Shown in pieces: positions 23,671-32,284 of a stretch of DNA of 40,450 nucleotides (position 1 is the first letter of the stretch; every line of letters begins with the position of its first letter). Source of the DNA: Deltaproteobacteria bacterium (GTDB lineage: Bacteria; Myxococcota_A; UBA9160; SZUA-336). Position numbers and translations under genes: made by a program. The stretch is from positions 1-40,450 of the forward strand of contig VGRW01000027.1 of assembly GCA_016875225.1 (NCBI GenBank), written 5' to 3'. The notes below the pieces were generated by a model that ran no database searches, had not been told where the DNA came from, and was given only the letters and a program-made list of their open reading frames with translations.

Positions 23671-24813
23671 ATGGGTCCTTTGTCAGGAATCCGGATTCTC
23701 GAGTTCGCAGGCATCGGCCCGGGCCCGTTCTGCGCGATGCTGCTGGCGGACATGGGGGCCGAGGTCGTGCGCGTCGACCGCGCGCAGAACGCGCGCGGCG
23801 GCGACCCCGCCAAGCCGCCCTCCGATCCGCTGCTGCGTGGCCGGCGCAGCATCGCGGTCGACCTGAAGCAGCCGCAGGCGATCGAAGCGGTGCTCCGGCT
23901 CGTCGCGGGCGCGGACGCGTTGGTCGAGGGCTTCCGTCCCGGCGTGATGGAGCGGCTCGGGCTCGGTCCCGACGTGTGTCTGGCGCGAAATCCGCGGCTC
24001 GTCTACGGGCGCATGACGGGCTGGGGCCAGGACGGCCCGATGGCGCAGGCCGCGGGCCACGACATCAACTACATCGCGCTCGCCGGGGCGCTCGAGCCGA
24101 TCGGGCGCAAGGGCCAGCCGCCGCTTCCGCCGCTCAATCTGGTCGGCGATTTCGGCGGCGGCGGCATGCTGCTCGCGTTCGGCGTGCTCGCGGGACTGCT
24201 CGAGGCCAAGCGCTCCGGAAAAGGCCAGGTCGTCGACGCGGCGATGGTCGACGGCGCGGCGCTGCTGATGTCGATGTTCTGGGGCATGCGCAACTCGGGC
24301 TTCTGGAGCGACGAGCGCGGCACGAACCTGCTCGACACCGGCGCGCACTTCTACGAGGTCTACGAGTGCTCGGACGGGAAGTACATCTCGCTCGGGTCGA
24401 TCGAGCCGCAGTTCTACGCCGAGCTGCTCGAGCTCTCGGGCCTCGGCGAGGAGAAGCTCCCCGCGCAGATGGACCGCTCGCAGTGGCCGGCGATGAAGCA
24501 GCGCGTGGCGGCGCTGATCGCGACCCGCACGCGCGACGAGTGGTGTCGGATCATGGAGGGAAGCGACGTCTGCTTCGCCCCGGTTCTCGCGATGAGCGAG
24601 GCGCCCGCGCACCCGCACAACGTCGCGCGCCAGACCTTCATCGAGATCGCCGGAATGACCCAGCCCGCGCCCGCGCCGCGCTTCAGCCGCACCAAGCCCG
24701 AGGTCGCGCGCCCGCCCGCTCACGCGGGACAGCACAGCGTCGAGGTGCTCGACGGCTGGGGCTTTTCGGAGGCGGAGATCCGCGCGCTGCGGGAGTCGAA
24801 GGCGATCGCCTGA
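23671..24813 (+). CDS. Alpha-methylacyl-CoA racemase-type class III CoA-transferase family protein
   Basis: This is a 380-residue CaiB/BaiF-fold protein. It starts [19 protein letters not shown] and contains [12 protein letters not shown] (His130), [10 protein letters not shown] (Asp160) and [12 protein letters not shown] (Glu245). The His/Asp spacing of 30 residues and the Glu block match M. tuberculosis MCR and human AMACR, which epimerise 2-methylacyl-CoA esters. This supports racemase over CoA-transferase activity. Such an enzyme prepares branched fatty-acid or sterol side-chain CoA esters for beta-oxidation, which fits the nearby acyl-CoA dehydrogenase. The ATG at 23671 is preceded by GGAGGA about nine bases upstream. 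The 150-base divergent region before it should hold its promoter, but I see no strong -35/-10 pair. Confidence 0.9.
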   Translation: MGPLSGIRILEFAGIGPGPFCAMLLADMGAEVVRVDRAQNARGGDPAKPPSDPLLRGRRSIAVDLKQPQAIEAVLRLVAGADALVEGFRPGVMERLGLGPDVCLARNPRLVYGRMTGWGQDGPMAQAAGHDINYIALAGALEPIGRKGQPPLPPLNLVGDFGGGGMLLAFGVLAGLLEAKRSGKGQVVDAAMVDGAALLMSMFWGMRNSGFWSDERGTNLLDTGAHFYEVYECSDGKYISLGSIEPQFYAELLELSGLGEEKLPAQMDRSQWPAMKQRVAALIATRTRDEWCRIMEGSDVCFAPVLAMSEAPAHPHNVARQTFIEIAGMTQPAPAPRFSRTKPEVARPPAHAGQHSVEVLDGWGFSEAEIRALRESKAIA

Positions 24814-24832
24814 GACGCGACGCGGCCGCGCG

Positions 24833-26335
24833 ATGAGCGACGAGCGCGCGATCGACCCGGGGCGGTATCTCGCCGGCTTGCAGTGCGAGCGACGGCTCTG
24901 GCTCGCCTCGCGCTCGGCCGGGATCGCTGCGAGCGCGGCCGCCTCCGCAGAGCGCGAGGCGTGGGCGCGCACCCGGCGCGAGCTACGCGAGATCGCATTC
25001 GGGCTCTTCCCCGGCGCGCGGGGGGTCGCAGAGCCGGACTCTGACAGGGCGGTCGCGCGAACCCGCGAGCTGCTCGCCGATCCATCGATCCCGGCGGTCG
25101 CCTCGGCCGTCTTCGCCGCCGGCGGCGCGATCGCGCGGATCGATTTCGTCGAGCGGCTCGGCGAGCGCGGCTTCGGGCTGCGCCAGGTTCGCGCGGCGCT
25201 TCGGCCCAGCGAGGCCGCGCTCGACGAGCTGGCGTTCCGCTACCACGTGGCGCGGAGCTCGGGGCTCGAGGTGGTATCGGTCGAGGTCGTGCTTCTCGAC
25301 GCGGACTACGTGCGTGGGGCGAGCGCGCCCGATCCCCGATCGCTGCTTCGCAGGGCCGACGTGACCGGACAGGTCCGGTTCCTCGCCGGCGATCTCGAGA
25401 CGCGGCTCGAGGACCAGAGGCGGATCCTCGCGCGCGAAAAGGCGCCGGAGACCGAGCCGTCGCCGCACTGTCGAAGACCGGACAGCTGCGAGTTCCTGGC
25501 CTACTGCACCGCCGGCAAGCCGCCGGACTGGATCGGCCATCTGCCCGCGCTTCGCGCCAACCCGTTCGCCGAGCTCCGCGCGCGCGGGGTCGAGCGCATC
25601 CGCGATCTCGATCCGGACTTCTCGCGCACGCCGTCGCAGCGCAACGCGCGCGAGTGCCTGCTGCGCGGGACGGCGTTCGCGACGAGCGACCTCGCGCGCA
25701 GGCTTTCGGGCTTCGGGCCGCCCGCGGACGCGCTCGACTTCGAGGCGATCCTGCCGGAGATCCCCGTCTTCGCCGGAACGCGCCCGTTCGAGGTCGTGCC
25801 GTTCCAGTGGTCCGCGTGGCTCGCCGGCGGGGGCTCGGAGCCGGTGCAGGCGGAGTTCCTCGCGGATGGCCGCTCCGATCCGCGCCGCGAGTTCGCCGAG
25901 AGCCTGCTCGAGGCGTTCGCGCCGCGAGCGCTCCCGATCCTGGTCTACTCCGGCTTCGAGTCCGAGGTGCTCGGCGCGCTCTCGCGCGCGTTTCCGGACC
26001 TGGCGGACGGCCTCGAGCGGCTGCGCGCGCGGCTTCGCGACCTGCTGCCGGTCGTACGCCGATCGGTGTACCACCCGGACTTCCTGGGGTCGTTCTCGCT
26101 GAAGCGCGTCGCGCCCGCGCTCTGTTTCGGCTTCACGTTCTCGGATCTGCCGGGGATCGCGGACGGCGGCGCCGCATCGCGCGCCTGGCTCTCGCTCGCG
26201 CGAGGCGAGCTCTCGCCGGAGCGAGCTGCCGGGATTCTCGGCGAGCTGCGCGAGTACTGCGCGCGCGACGCGATCGCGCTCGCCAAGCTGCTCGTCGTGC
26301 TTCGCAATCTCGATCCGGCTCACTCCGACAGGTAG
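24833..26335 (+). CDS. DUF2779 protein: Cas4-like domain fused to RNase H-like exonuclease domain
   Basis: This is a 500-residue protein. The N-terminal half resembles a Cas4/RecB nuclease with an iron-sulfur cluster: Cys18 in LAGLQCERRLW and Cys213, Cys219, Cys225 in CRRPDSCEFLAYC. Asp104 is kept, but the expected E-V-K catalytic motif reads Q118-V-R120, so the PD-(D/E)XK site appears degenerate. From about residue 299 an exonuclease-type domain follows: LDFEAILPEIPVFAGTRPFE, PFQWSAWL, YSGFESEVL, YHPDFLGSFSLKRVAPAL and LREYCARDAIAL, all in the DUF2779 order. The physiological role of DUF2779 proteins is not established; a DNA-processing role is inferred. It begins 19 bases after the racemase stop and overlaps the convergent membrane-protein gene by 16 bases. 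Confidence 0.85.
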   Translation: MSDERAIDPGRYLAGLQCERRLWLASRSAGIAASAAASAEREAWARTRRELREIAFGLFPGARGVAEPDSDRAVARTRELLADPSIPAVASAVFAAGGAIARIDFVERLGERGFGLRQVRAALRPSEAALDELAFRYHVARSSGLEVVSVEVVLLDADYVRGASAPDPRSLLRRADVTGQVRFLAGDLETRLEDQRRILAREKAPETEPSPHCRRPDSCEFLAYCTAGKPPDWIGHLPALRANPFAELRARGVERIRDLDPDFSRTPSQRNARECLLRGTAFATSDLARRLSGFGPPADALDFEAILPEIPVFAGTRPFEVVPFQWSAWLAGGGSEPVQAEFLADGRSDPRREFAESLLEAFAPRALPILVYSGFESEVLGALSRAFPDLADGLERLRARLRDLLPVVRRSVYHPDFLGSFSLKRVAPALCFGFTFSDLPGIADGGAASRAWLSLARGELSPERAAGILGELREYCARDAIALAKLLVVLRNLDPAHSDR

Positions 26336-27246
26336 GAGAGCGTCGAACGCACCCAGCGGATCCGCGCCTCGCGGAGCGCGGCCGCGCTCGCGGACGGGAT
26401 CTCGAGCGTGAAGGCGGTGCTCCCCCCGGCGCCGATCCTGGCGACGATGAACGGAAGCTCGCGGCCCGCGACGCCGAGGCGGAACTCGGCGCGGGTCTGC
26501 TCGACGCTGGTCGCGTTCACGAGCCGTCCCTGTACGTGCAGGACGCCGCTCTGGTCCGAGAGCGACAAGCGCCCGACGTACAAGCCGTCTCCGATCGGCT
26601 GCAGCGCGGGGTCGTTCAAATCGACGAGCGCGCCGCGCTCGACGCCCCGGAGCGCGGCCGGCGCGGCAGCGGGCGCCTCGGCGCGTGCGCCTGCGCTCGG
26701 CTCCGCGGCTCGCCGGCGGCTCGCTGCGCCCGGATCCCGCTCCGAGATCAGCCGCGCGATCTCGCCGCGGCGAAGCTCGAGCAGGGCCCCGTCCTGACCC
26801 GCGAAAACCGAGCTCGAGCTCGTTCCGTCCGGCGTGCTGAGCGACAGCGCGCTTCCCTTCGCCGAGGTCGCAAGCCGGATCGTCTGAGTCGGCGCCGAGT
26901 CGCCCGCGCCCGCGAAGAGCCCGATCACCGCCTGCCCCGATCCCGCGCCGGTCGCGGGCTCGCGGCCGACGAAGACCAGACTCCGGCCGGCGTCGTCCAC
27001 GACGCGAAGCGCGCCGCGGAGCGTGAGGTCGCTCGCGACCAGGCGCGCGCCCCCGCCCCCGCTGGCGCCGGAGCCCGGCGCTCCCGGAAGCGTGGTGCTC
27101 GTGGCCAGGAACGCCGCCGCTGCGCAGAGTCCCACGAGCATGACTCCGAGCGCGGCGAGTCCGGTCCAGAGCCTGCGGTTCTCGCGCTCGAGCGCGGACA
27201 GCCGCGCGAGCACCCACGCGTCCTCGTGGCCAGCGGTCTCTCGCAT
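26320..27246 (-). CDS. Unknown single-pass membrane protein
   Basis: This 308-residue protein is of no family I recognise. A short cytoplasmic N-terminus with a coiled-coil-like ALERENRRLW leads into one membrane segment at about residues 27-48 (GLAALGVMLVGLCAAAAFLA). A Gly/Ser-rich linker follows. A predicted beta-rich extracytoplasmic region follows with repeated short motifs (LRGALRVVDDAGRSLVFVG, TIRLATSAKGSALSLS, GQDGALLELRRG), resembling repeat strands. A Pro/Ala linker separates a last beta domain (RLSLSDQSGVLHVQGRLVNAT ...). It is probably the final gene of the minus-strand run starting at 33118, 11 bases after the histidine phosphatase. Its 3' end overlaps the DUF2779 gene in antisense. 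Confidence 0.7.
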   Translation of the reverse strand: MRETAGHEDAWVLARLSALERENRRLWTGLAALGVMLVGLCAAAAFLATSTTLPGAPGSGASGGGGARLVASDLTLRGALRVVDDAGRSLVFVGREPATGAGSGQAVIGLFAGAGDSAPTQTIRLATSAKGSALSLSTPDGTSSSSVFAGQDGALLELRRGEIARLISERDPGAASRRRAAEPSAGARAEAPAAAPAALRGVERGALVDLNDPALQPIGDGLYVGRLSLSDQSGVLHVQGRLVNATSVEQTRAEFRLGVAGRELPFIVARIGAGGSTAFTLEIPSASAAALREARIRWVRSTLSYLSE

Positions 27247-27257
27247 GCGGCACCCCG

Positions 27258-27872
27258 CTACAAGTGGTCGGTGCGATTCCAGGCGATCAGTCGAGGCGCA
27301 GGCTCGAGCACCAGCTCCGACAGCCCGCAGTTCGACAGGTGGTACTGCTGCCAGCGCATCGGGTCGCGATCGAGGAGCTGGCCCAGCGCGATGCCCAGCG
27401 CCGCGCCGTGACTCACCACCACCACCTCGAAGCCCCGGTGCGCGATCGAGATGCGCTGGAGCGCGGCGGTCACGCGTGCCATCACGGCGTTGGGTGACTC
27501 GCCGCCGGGCGGCGCGAAGTCGAGATCGTCGCGAATTCGCGTGAAGAAGCCGTGCTCGTCGAGCAGCGCCTGGTACGAGACACCCTCGAGCTCGCCGATC
27601 CCGTACTCGGCGAGTCCGGGCTCGACGATCGGCTCGAGGCCGAGCCGCGCGCCGATCTCGGCGGCCGTGTCGCGCGTGCGCTGGAGCGGGCTCGTGTAGA
27701 GCGCGCGCACGGCCGGGCGGGTTCGGGCCAGATGCTCGCCCGTGCGCTGCGCTTCGAGCCGTCCGTGATCGGTGAGCGGGCTGTCGGTCGAGCCGTGCCA
27801 GATCCGGGCGGTGTTCGCCGCGATCTGGCCGTGACGAACGAGCACGAGCCGGGTCGATCCTGTCTCGGACAC
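27258..27872 (-). CDS. Histidine phosphatase / phosphoglycerate mutase-like protein
   Basis: This 204-residue protein of the histidine phosphatase superfamily has VLVRHGQIAAN, with the catalytic His14 after Arg13. The phosphate-pocket arginine is in YTSPLQRTRDTA. The proton-donor region is AEYGIGELEGVSY, and the second His is in VVVVSHGAALG. The size fits cofactor-dependent PGM-like enzymes such as CobC/GpmB types. The substrate cannot be told from sequence; broad phosphatases of this kind act on small phosphate esters. It lies one base downstream of the carotenoid oxygenase gene, indicating co-translation with the catabolic cluster. Confidence 0.88.
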   Translation of the reverse strand: MSETGSTRLVLVRHGQIAANTARIWHGSTDSPLTDHGRLEAQRTGEHLARTRPAVRALYTSPLQRTRDTAAEIGARLGLEPIVEPGLAEYGIGELEGVSYQALLDEHGFFTRIRDDLDFAPPGGESPNAVMARVTAALQRISIAHRGFEVVVVSHGAALGIALGQLLDRDPMRWQQYHLSNCGLSELVLEPAPRLIAWNRTDHL

Positions 27873-27873
27873 G

Positions 27874-29208
27874 TCAGTCGCGGATCCAGCTGCCGTGGAA
27901 GCCGTGCGGGACCCGGCGGGGCATCTCGATCGTCGCCACGGGCCGCCCAGACGGGTCGCTCGCGTCGAGGATCACGAGATCGGACCCGTCGCGCGCCTTG
28001 TCGTAGACGAAGCCGAGCGCGTAGCCCTCGTCCTCCGCGGCGGAGTCACTGGCCTGCGCGAAGACGAACTCGCCGGGCTGGGCGCTCGGCCCGAAGTCGT
28101 GCACGGCCGAGGTCCCGCGCTCGAGGTCGTACTTCAGCAGCACGCCCGCCGCGCCGAAGCCCGGCTCCTCGCCGGGGCGCGACGCGACCGCCCAGCCGTA
28201 GCGGTTGCGCAGCCCGACCGCGCGGTCGTCGACGCGGGGAAACGCGTGCGCGACGTCGTCGAGCTGCCGCTCGGCGACCCGGCCCGTCGAGAGATCGAAC
28301 TCCCAGCGGTGCAGGTAGGACGGCGGGAAGTCGTTCATCGACTCGCGCCACATCGACTCGTGGCGGCCCACGTCGCAGAAGACCACGTCGCCTTCGACCC
28401 AGGCGTTCATGGGATGGAAGACGTAGCACGGGTCGATCTCGAACCAGCGCACGTCGCGGTTGTCGCCCATTCGCGGCAGGATTCCGATCCGCGCGCCGTA
28501 GTCCGGATCCCAGCCCAGCGGAACCTCGCCCTTGATCGCCTTCTCGAGGCTGAACGTGACGGGCAGGTCCATGAAGATCGCGTGATCCCGCGTGATCATG
28601 AAGTCGTGCATCATCGTCGGGCCCGGCACGCTGATCTCCGCGCTGTGCACGAGCGCGCCCTTCGCGTCGAGCACGTGGTAGACGAGGTGGGGCGGGAGCA
28701 CGCCGTAGCCGAAGAAGTGCAGCTCCCCGGTGACCGGGCAGAGCTTGGGGTGCGCCGTGAACGCCGTCGTGAGCCTTCCGCCGAAGCTCTCGCAGCCGAG
28801 CGTCTCGAGCTCGCGCGACAGCTCGTACGGGAAGTGGCCCTCTTCGAGCGCGAGGATCCGCCCGGCGTGGCCGACCACGTGCGTGTTCGCGGCGCTGGCC
28901 GTGCGGTCCATCATCGTCGCGGGATCCATCGCATCGAGGTCGCGCTCGAGCTTGGTCGTGCGAACCCAGCGGTTGCGGTACCAGACGGCGCGGCCCGACT
29001 CGAGCCGGACGCCGTGGACCATCCCGTCGCCCATGAACCAGTGGCTCGACGCGCCGCTCTTCGGATTCGCCCCGTTGCGGACGTACAGCCCGCAGAGCTC
29101 CGGCGGGATCGCTCCGGTCACCCGCAGATCGAAGCGGGTGAGCTCGTCAGCGACCGGTCCGTAGTTTCCGGAGAGGTGCCAGGGCTTCGCGTCGCGCGGA
29201 TCCGCCAT
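27874..29208 (-). CDS. Carotenoid oxygenase / lignostilbene dioxygenase family protein
   Basis: This 444-residue non-heme iron dioxygenase of the RPE65 family cleaves a carbon-carbon double bond in carotenoids, apocarotenoids or stilbenes. The four iron-binding histidines are recognisable: His153 in TAHPKLCP, His201 in MMHDFMIT, His265 in FHPMNAW and His438 in GFHGSW. The N-terminal LYVRNGANPK and WFMGDGMVHGV also match the family. There is no signal peptide, so it is cytoplasmic. It is 10 bases after the MFS permease gene and one base before the histidine phosphatase. The window has no carotenoid biosynthesis genes, so a catabolic role on an imported substrate is more likely than retinal synthesis, though this is inference. 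Confidence 0.93.
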   Translation of the reverse strand: MADPRDAKPWHLSGNYGPVADELTRFDLRVTGAIPPELCGLYVRNGANPKSGASSHWFMGDGMVHGVRLESGRAVWYRNRWVRTTKLERDLDAMDPATMMDRTASAANTHVVGHAGRILALEEGHFPYELSRELETLGCESFGGRLTTAFTAHPKLCPVTGELHFFGYGVLPPHLVYHVLDAKGALVHSAEISVPGPTMMHDFMITRDHAIFMDLPVTFSLEKAIKGEVPLGWDPDYGARIGILPRMGDNRDVRWFEIDPCYVFHPMNAWVEGDVVFCDVGRHESMWRESMNDFPPSYLHRWEFDLSTGRVAERQLDDVAHAFPRVDDRAVGLRNRYGWAVASRPGEEPGFGAAGVLLKYDLERGTSAVHDFGPSAQPGEFVFAQASDSAAEDEGYALGFVYDKARDGSDLVILDASDPSGRPVATIEMPRRVPHGFHGSWIRD

Positions 29209-29218
29209 GGCGCCGAGC

Positions 29219-30520
29219 TTACACCGCCCCGCGGCTCTCGCGAAGGCCCGCCTCGCGCGCGCGCTCGAAATCGCGGGCGAGGGTTCGCGACGCCAGGTAG
29301 AAGTGCAGTGCCGACCAGACGAAGAGCGACGAGACGATCAGCAGCGCCCAGCGCAGCGAGTCCGCGCCGAAGCGCGGCTCGAGTGCGTCGCTCAGCGCCC
29401 CCGTCGCGAGCGGCCCGAGCGCGAGCCCGATGATGTTGATCACGAACAGCAGCACCGCGGCGGCGGTGGCGCGCATCTTCGGCGTGGCCAGCGACTGCGT
29501 GATCGCGAACGCGGGCGCCTGATACATGAGGCCGAGCCCCGTGGGCAGGACCAGGAACACCAGCGCGATCGTCGCGCTCTGGGTTCCGTAGATCACGAGC
29601 GAGAACGGCGCCGCGACCGCCATCGCGATCGCGGGCACGAGCGCGCGCTTGCGCGCATCCTTCGCGCCGAAGCGATCCGCGAGCACGCCGCCGAGGTAGT
29701 TTCCGATGCCACCGCCGACGCCGACGATCAGCGCCAGCCAGGATCCGACCTCGCCGCTCGTCATGTGGTGCGTGCGGATCAGGAACGACGGCACCCAGTT
29801 GATCACCGAGTAGCCGACGAAGGCGTACAGGCCGGAGGCCAGCGACAGATGGCGGAAGGTGGGCGCGCTCCACAGGAAGCGGATCACGTCGAGCGCGGAC
29901 GGCGTCGCTCCGTCGCTGTGCAGGCCCTCGGAGTGCCCGCGCGGCGGCTCGCGCAGCGTGAGCGCGACCAGAACCGCGAGCAGCAGGCCGGGCAGGCCGA
30001 CGACCACGAACGCGCGCCGCCAGCCGAGGCCCTCGTTCAGCCAGCCCCCGGCCAGGAAGCCGACCAGGATCCCGAAGGGCACGCCGAGCGAGAAGATCGC
30101 GAGCGCCGTCGCGCGCCGCTCGGGCGGGAAGTAGTCGGAGATCATCGAGTGCGCGGGCGGGCTGCCGCCGGCCTCGCCGACGCCGACGCCGACGCGGAAC
30201 GCGAGCAGGCTCGTGAATCCGACCGCGGAGCCGCACAGCGCCGTCATCCCGCTCCAGAGCGCGAGGCAGACCGTGATCACCCATTTTCGCGACACGCGGT
30301 CGGCCAGGCGCGCGATCGGGACACCGAGCGTCGCGTAGAACAGGCCGAACGCGGTGCCCGAGAGCAGGCCGAGCTGCGTGTCGGTGAGCGAGAGCTCCGC
30401 CTTGATCGACGGCAGCAGGATCGCGAGGATCTGGCGATCCACGAAGTTCACCACGTACACGGCGCAGAGCAGGCCGAGCGCGTAGCGCAGATAGGACGCA
30501 GAGAAGCTCGGGGCCGCCAT
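29219..30520 (-). CDS. MFS permease, Spinster-like
   Basis: This 433-residue major facilitator protein has 12 predicted helices. The N-terminus YALGLLCAVYVVNFVDRQILAILLPSIKAEL matches the Spinster/aromatic-acid-type subfamily (NFVDRQ). The cytoplasmic loop 2-3 motif is IARLADRVSRKWVI, and helix 5 carries GVGVGEAGGSPPAHSMISDYFPPERRATA. These permeases carry organic anions, lipids or aromatic acids in or out across the inner membrane. The ATG at 30520 overlaps the thioesterase stop (TGATG), so the two genes are coupled. Its place between a thioesterase and a carotenoid oxygenase suggests that it moves a hydrophobic substrate or product of this cluster. Confidence 0.9.
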   Translation of the reverse strand: MAAPSFSASYLRYALGLLCAVYVVNFVDRQILAILLPSIKAELSLTDTQLGLLSGTAFGLFYATLGVPIARLADRVSRKWVITVCLALWSGMTALCGSAVGFTSLLAFRVGVGVGEAGGSPPAHSMISDYFPPERRATALAIFSLGVPFGILVGFLAGGWLNEGLGWRRAFVVVGLPGLLLAVLVALTLREPPRGHSEGLHSDGATPSALDVIRFLWSAPTFRHLSLASGLYAFVGYSVINWVPSFLIRTHHMTSGEVGSWLALIVGVGGGIGNYLGGVLADRFGAKDARKRALVPAIAMAVAAPFSLVIYGTQSATIALVFLVLPTGLGLMYQAPAFAITQSLATPKMRATAAAVLLFVINIIGLALGPLATGALSDALEPRFGADSLRWALLIVSSLFVWSALHFYLASRTLARDFERAREAGLRESRGAV

Positions 30521-31326
30521 CAGGTGAGCAGCGCCAGCTGGCGCGACTGCGCCAGAAGCGTGCCGTCGCGGGTCCAGATCTCGCCGTCCTCCTCGACGTA
30601 GCCGTCGCGCGCGATCTGGCTGCGGAACACGCACAGGTAGGAGTCCTCGGGCCGCGCGTTCGCCGGCAGCGGCGCGCGGAAGTGCACCGAGAGGTCGATC
30701 GTCGGCACGCCGCGCACGGAGTGGTCTCCCGACACCTGGCGCTGCATGACCGCCGGCCACCACGCGTCGCAGAACATCGCCAGCGCCGGCGCGTCGGGGA
30801 CGAACGGCTCCGCGAGGCGCAGCCACCCGCCGACGAGCGCGCGCGAGGACGTGCCCGGGCCGATCGCGCCGAACGCGGGCCGCGTCTCGAAGCGCTCGCG
30901 CATCGGCACCATCCGCTCGCCGGTCGGCGCGAGCACGGCCAGCTTCTCGGGGCTCGCGACCTCGGGCATGTGCAGGTCCTGGAACTCGAGCGAGTCCCGC
31001 GCGCGGCCGAACGACGCCAGCGCCAGCGCGACGAGCCGACCGTCCTGCTCCAGCCGCGCCGAGAGCGCCGAGAGAGAGCGGCCGCTGCGCTCCTCGCGCA
31101 CGTGCACCCGCACCGGCCCCTCGGCCGCCGGCGAGACGTAGTGGATCGTGAGCGAGCGCGGCGTTCGCTCCCCATCGTCGACCGCGGCGATCAGGGCGCG
31201 GAGCACGATCGAAGCCAGGTAGCCGCCGTTCGCGCCCATCACGACCCACCAGCCGCGATCGATTCGCGCGTCGAACGCTCCGTCGGCCGCGAGCACGACG
31301 GCGCTGTCCCGCTCGAAGCGGGTCAT
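30520..31326 (-). CDS. Acyl-CoA thioesterase family protein (double hotdog, TesB-like)
   Basis: This is a 268-residue protein with two hotdog halves. The first has WWVVMGANGGYLASIVLRAL, the usual N-terminal helix-strand of TesB-like 'thioesterase family' proteins, then TIHYVSPAAEGPVRVHV. The second has PTIDLSVHFRAPLP and VEEDGEIWTRDGTLLAQSRQLALL, the DG--W---G-L---SRQ ending typical of this group. These enzymes hydrolyse acyl-CoA thioesters in the cytoplasm; chain-length preference is unknown. The ATG overlaps the stop of the LLM oxidoreductase and its own stop overlaps the MFS start, placing it firmly in the operon. Confidence 0.87.
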   Translation of the reverse strand: MTRFERDSAVVLAADGAFDARIDRGWWVVMGANGGYLASIVLRALIAAVDDGERTPRSLTIHYVSPAAEGPVRVHVREERSGRSLSALSARLEQDGRLVALALASFGRARDSLEFQDLHMPEVASPEKLAVLAPTGERMVPMRERFETRPAFGAIGPGTSSRALVGGWLRLAEPFVPDAPALAMFCDAWWPAVMQRQVSGDHSVRGVPTIDLSVHFRAPLPANARPEDSYLCVFRSQIARDGYVEEDGEIWTRDGTLLAQSRQLALLT

Positions 31327-32264
31327 GCGCCGGAGAACGCGGGCAGCACGCGCTCCGCGAAGAGGCGCGCGGGAACGCGCGTGTCGCGCCCGAAGAATTC
31401 GATCACGAGCAGCCCGCAGCCGAGCTTTCTATGCCGCTCGATGCAGTCGATCACGCGCTCGGGCGTGCCCCAGATGCCGTGCTCTTCGAGCGCACCGCCC
31501 ATGTGGCCGCCGTAGATCTTCTTGGCCTTCTCGAGCGACTCTCTTGCCCGCGCCTCGTCCTCTTCGATCACGACCACGCACTGCTGCGAGATGCGGATCT
31601 CGGCGATGTCGCGCTTCACGTCGTCGCAGCGGCGGCGCAGTGCCTCGATCTTCGCCGGGAGCTGCGCCTGGAAGACCGCGAGGTTGTTCCAGATGTCGGC
31701 GTGCTGCGCCGCGATCCGCAGCAGCACCTTCTCGCCCGCGCCGCCGATCAGGATCGGCGTGCGCCGCAGCGGCTTCGGCTCGCACCAGGCCTCCGACACC
31801 GAGAAGTGACGGCCCTGGAACGTCACTCGCTCCTCGCTCAGGAGCCGGCGCAGCAGGATCGCCGTCTCCTCCAGCGCCTTCATCCGCTCGCCGAGCGCGG
31901 GGAAGGGGCTCCCCGTGCCGCGAAACTCCGCCTCGAACCAGCCGGCGCCCAGGCCCACGATCGCGCGCCCGCCCGAGATGTGATCCAGCGTCGCGATCTG
32001 CTTGGCCAGGATCGCGGGGTTGCGGAAGAACGGCGGCGTGACGAGCGTGCCGAGCTCGATGCGCGAGGTGACGGCCGCGACCGCCGCGAGCTCCGTCCAC
32101 GCCTCGAAGATGGGCAGGTTCGGCGCCGGCACCCCGTAGACGTGGTCGCAGACCCACGCCGAGTGGAAGCCGAGCGCGTCGAGCTCCTCGGCCACCGCGC
32201 GCGCCTCCTGCCAGCTGCGCTTGATCTGCGGCAGCGTGCCTCCGAACTGCATCGAGCTCGCCAT
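31323..32264 (-). CDS. LLM-class flavin/F420-dependent oxidoreductase
   Basis: This is a 313-residue luciferase-like monooxygenase-fold protein. Typical blocks are FGGTLPQ at the N-terminus, VAEELDALGFHSAWVCDHV, IELGTLVTPPFFRNPAILAKQIATLDHISGGRAIVGLGAGWFEAEF, and TPILIGGAGEKVLLRIAAQHADIWN. The pattern is that of actinobacterial and deltaproteobacterial F420-dependent oxidoreductases. Whether the cofactor is F420 or FMN cannot be decided here, as no F420 biosynthesis gene is in the window. The ATG at 32264 has GGGAGG about six bases before it. The gene ends in an ATGA overlap with the thioesterase gene, so it probably oxidises or reduces a substrate in the same pathway. Confidence 0.9.
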   Translation of the reverse strand: MASSMQFGGTLPQIKRSWQEARAVAEELDALGFHSAWVCDHVYGVPAPNLPIFEAWTELAAVAAVTSRIELGTLVTPPFFRNPAILAKQIATLDHISGGRAIVGLGAGWFEAEFRGTGSPFPALGERMKALEETAILLRRLLSEERVTFQGRHFSVSEAWCEPKPLRRTPILIGGAGEKVLLRIAAQHADIWNNLAVFQAQLPAKIEALRRRCDDVKRDIAEIRISQQCVVVIEEDEARARESLEKAKKIYGGHMGGALEEHGIWGTPERVIDCIERHRKLGCGLLVIEFFGRDTRVPARLFAERVLPAFSGA

Positions 32265-32284
32265 CGATTCCTCCCGTCGCGATT

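Noticed and set aside
24833-26335. CRISPR-associated Cas4
   Set aside because: The cysteine pattern resembles Cas4, but the C-terminal exonuclease-type domain matches DUF2779 and there is no repeat array or other cas gene in the window.
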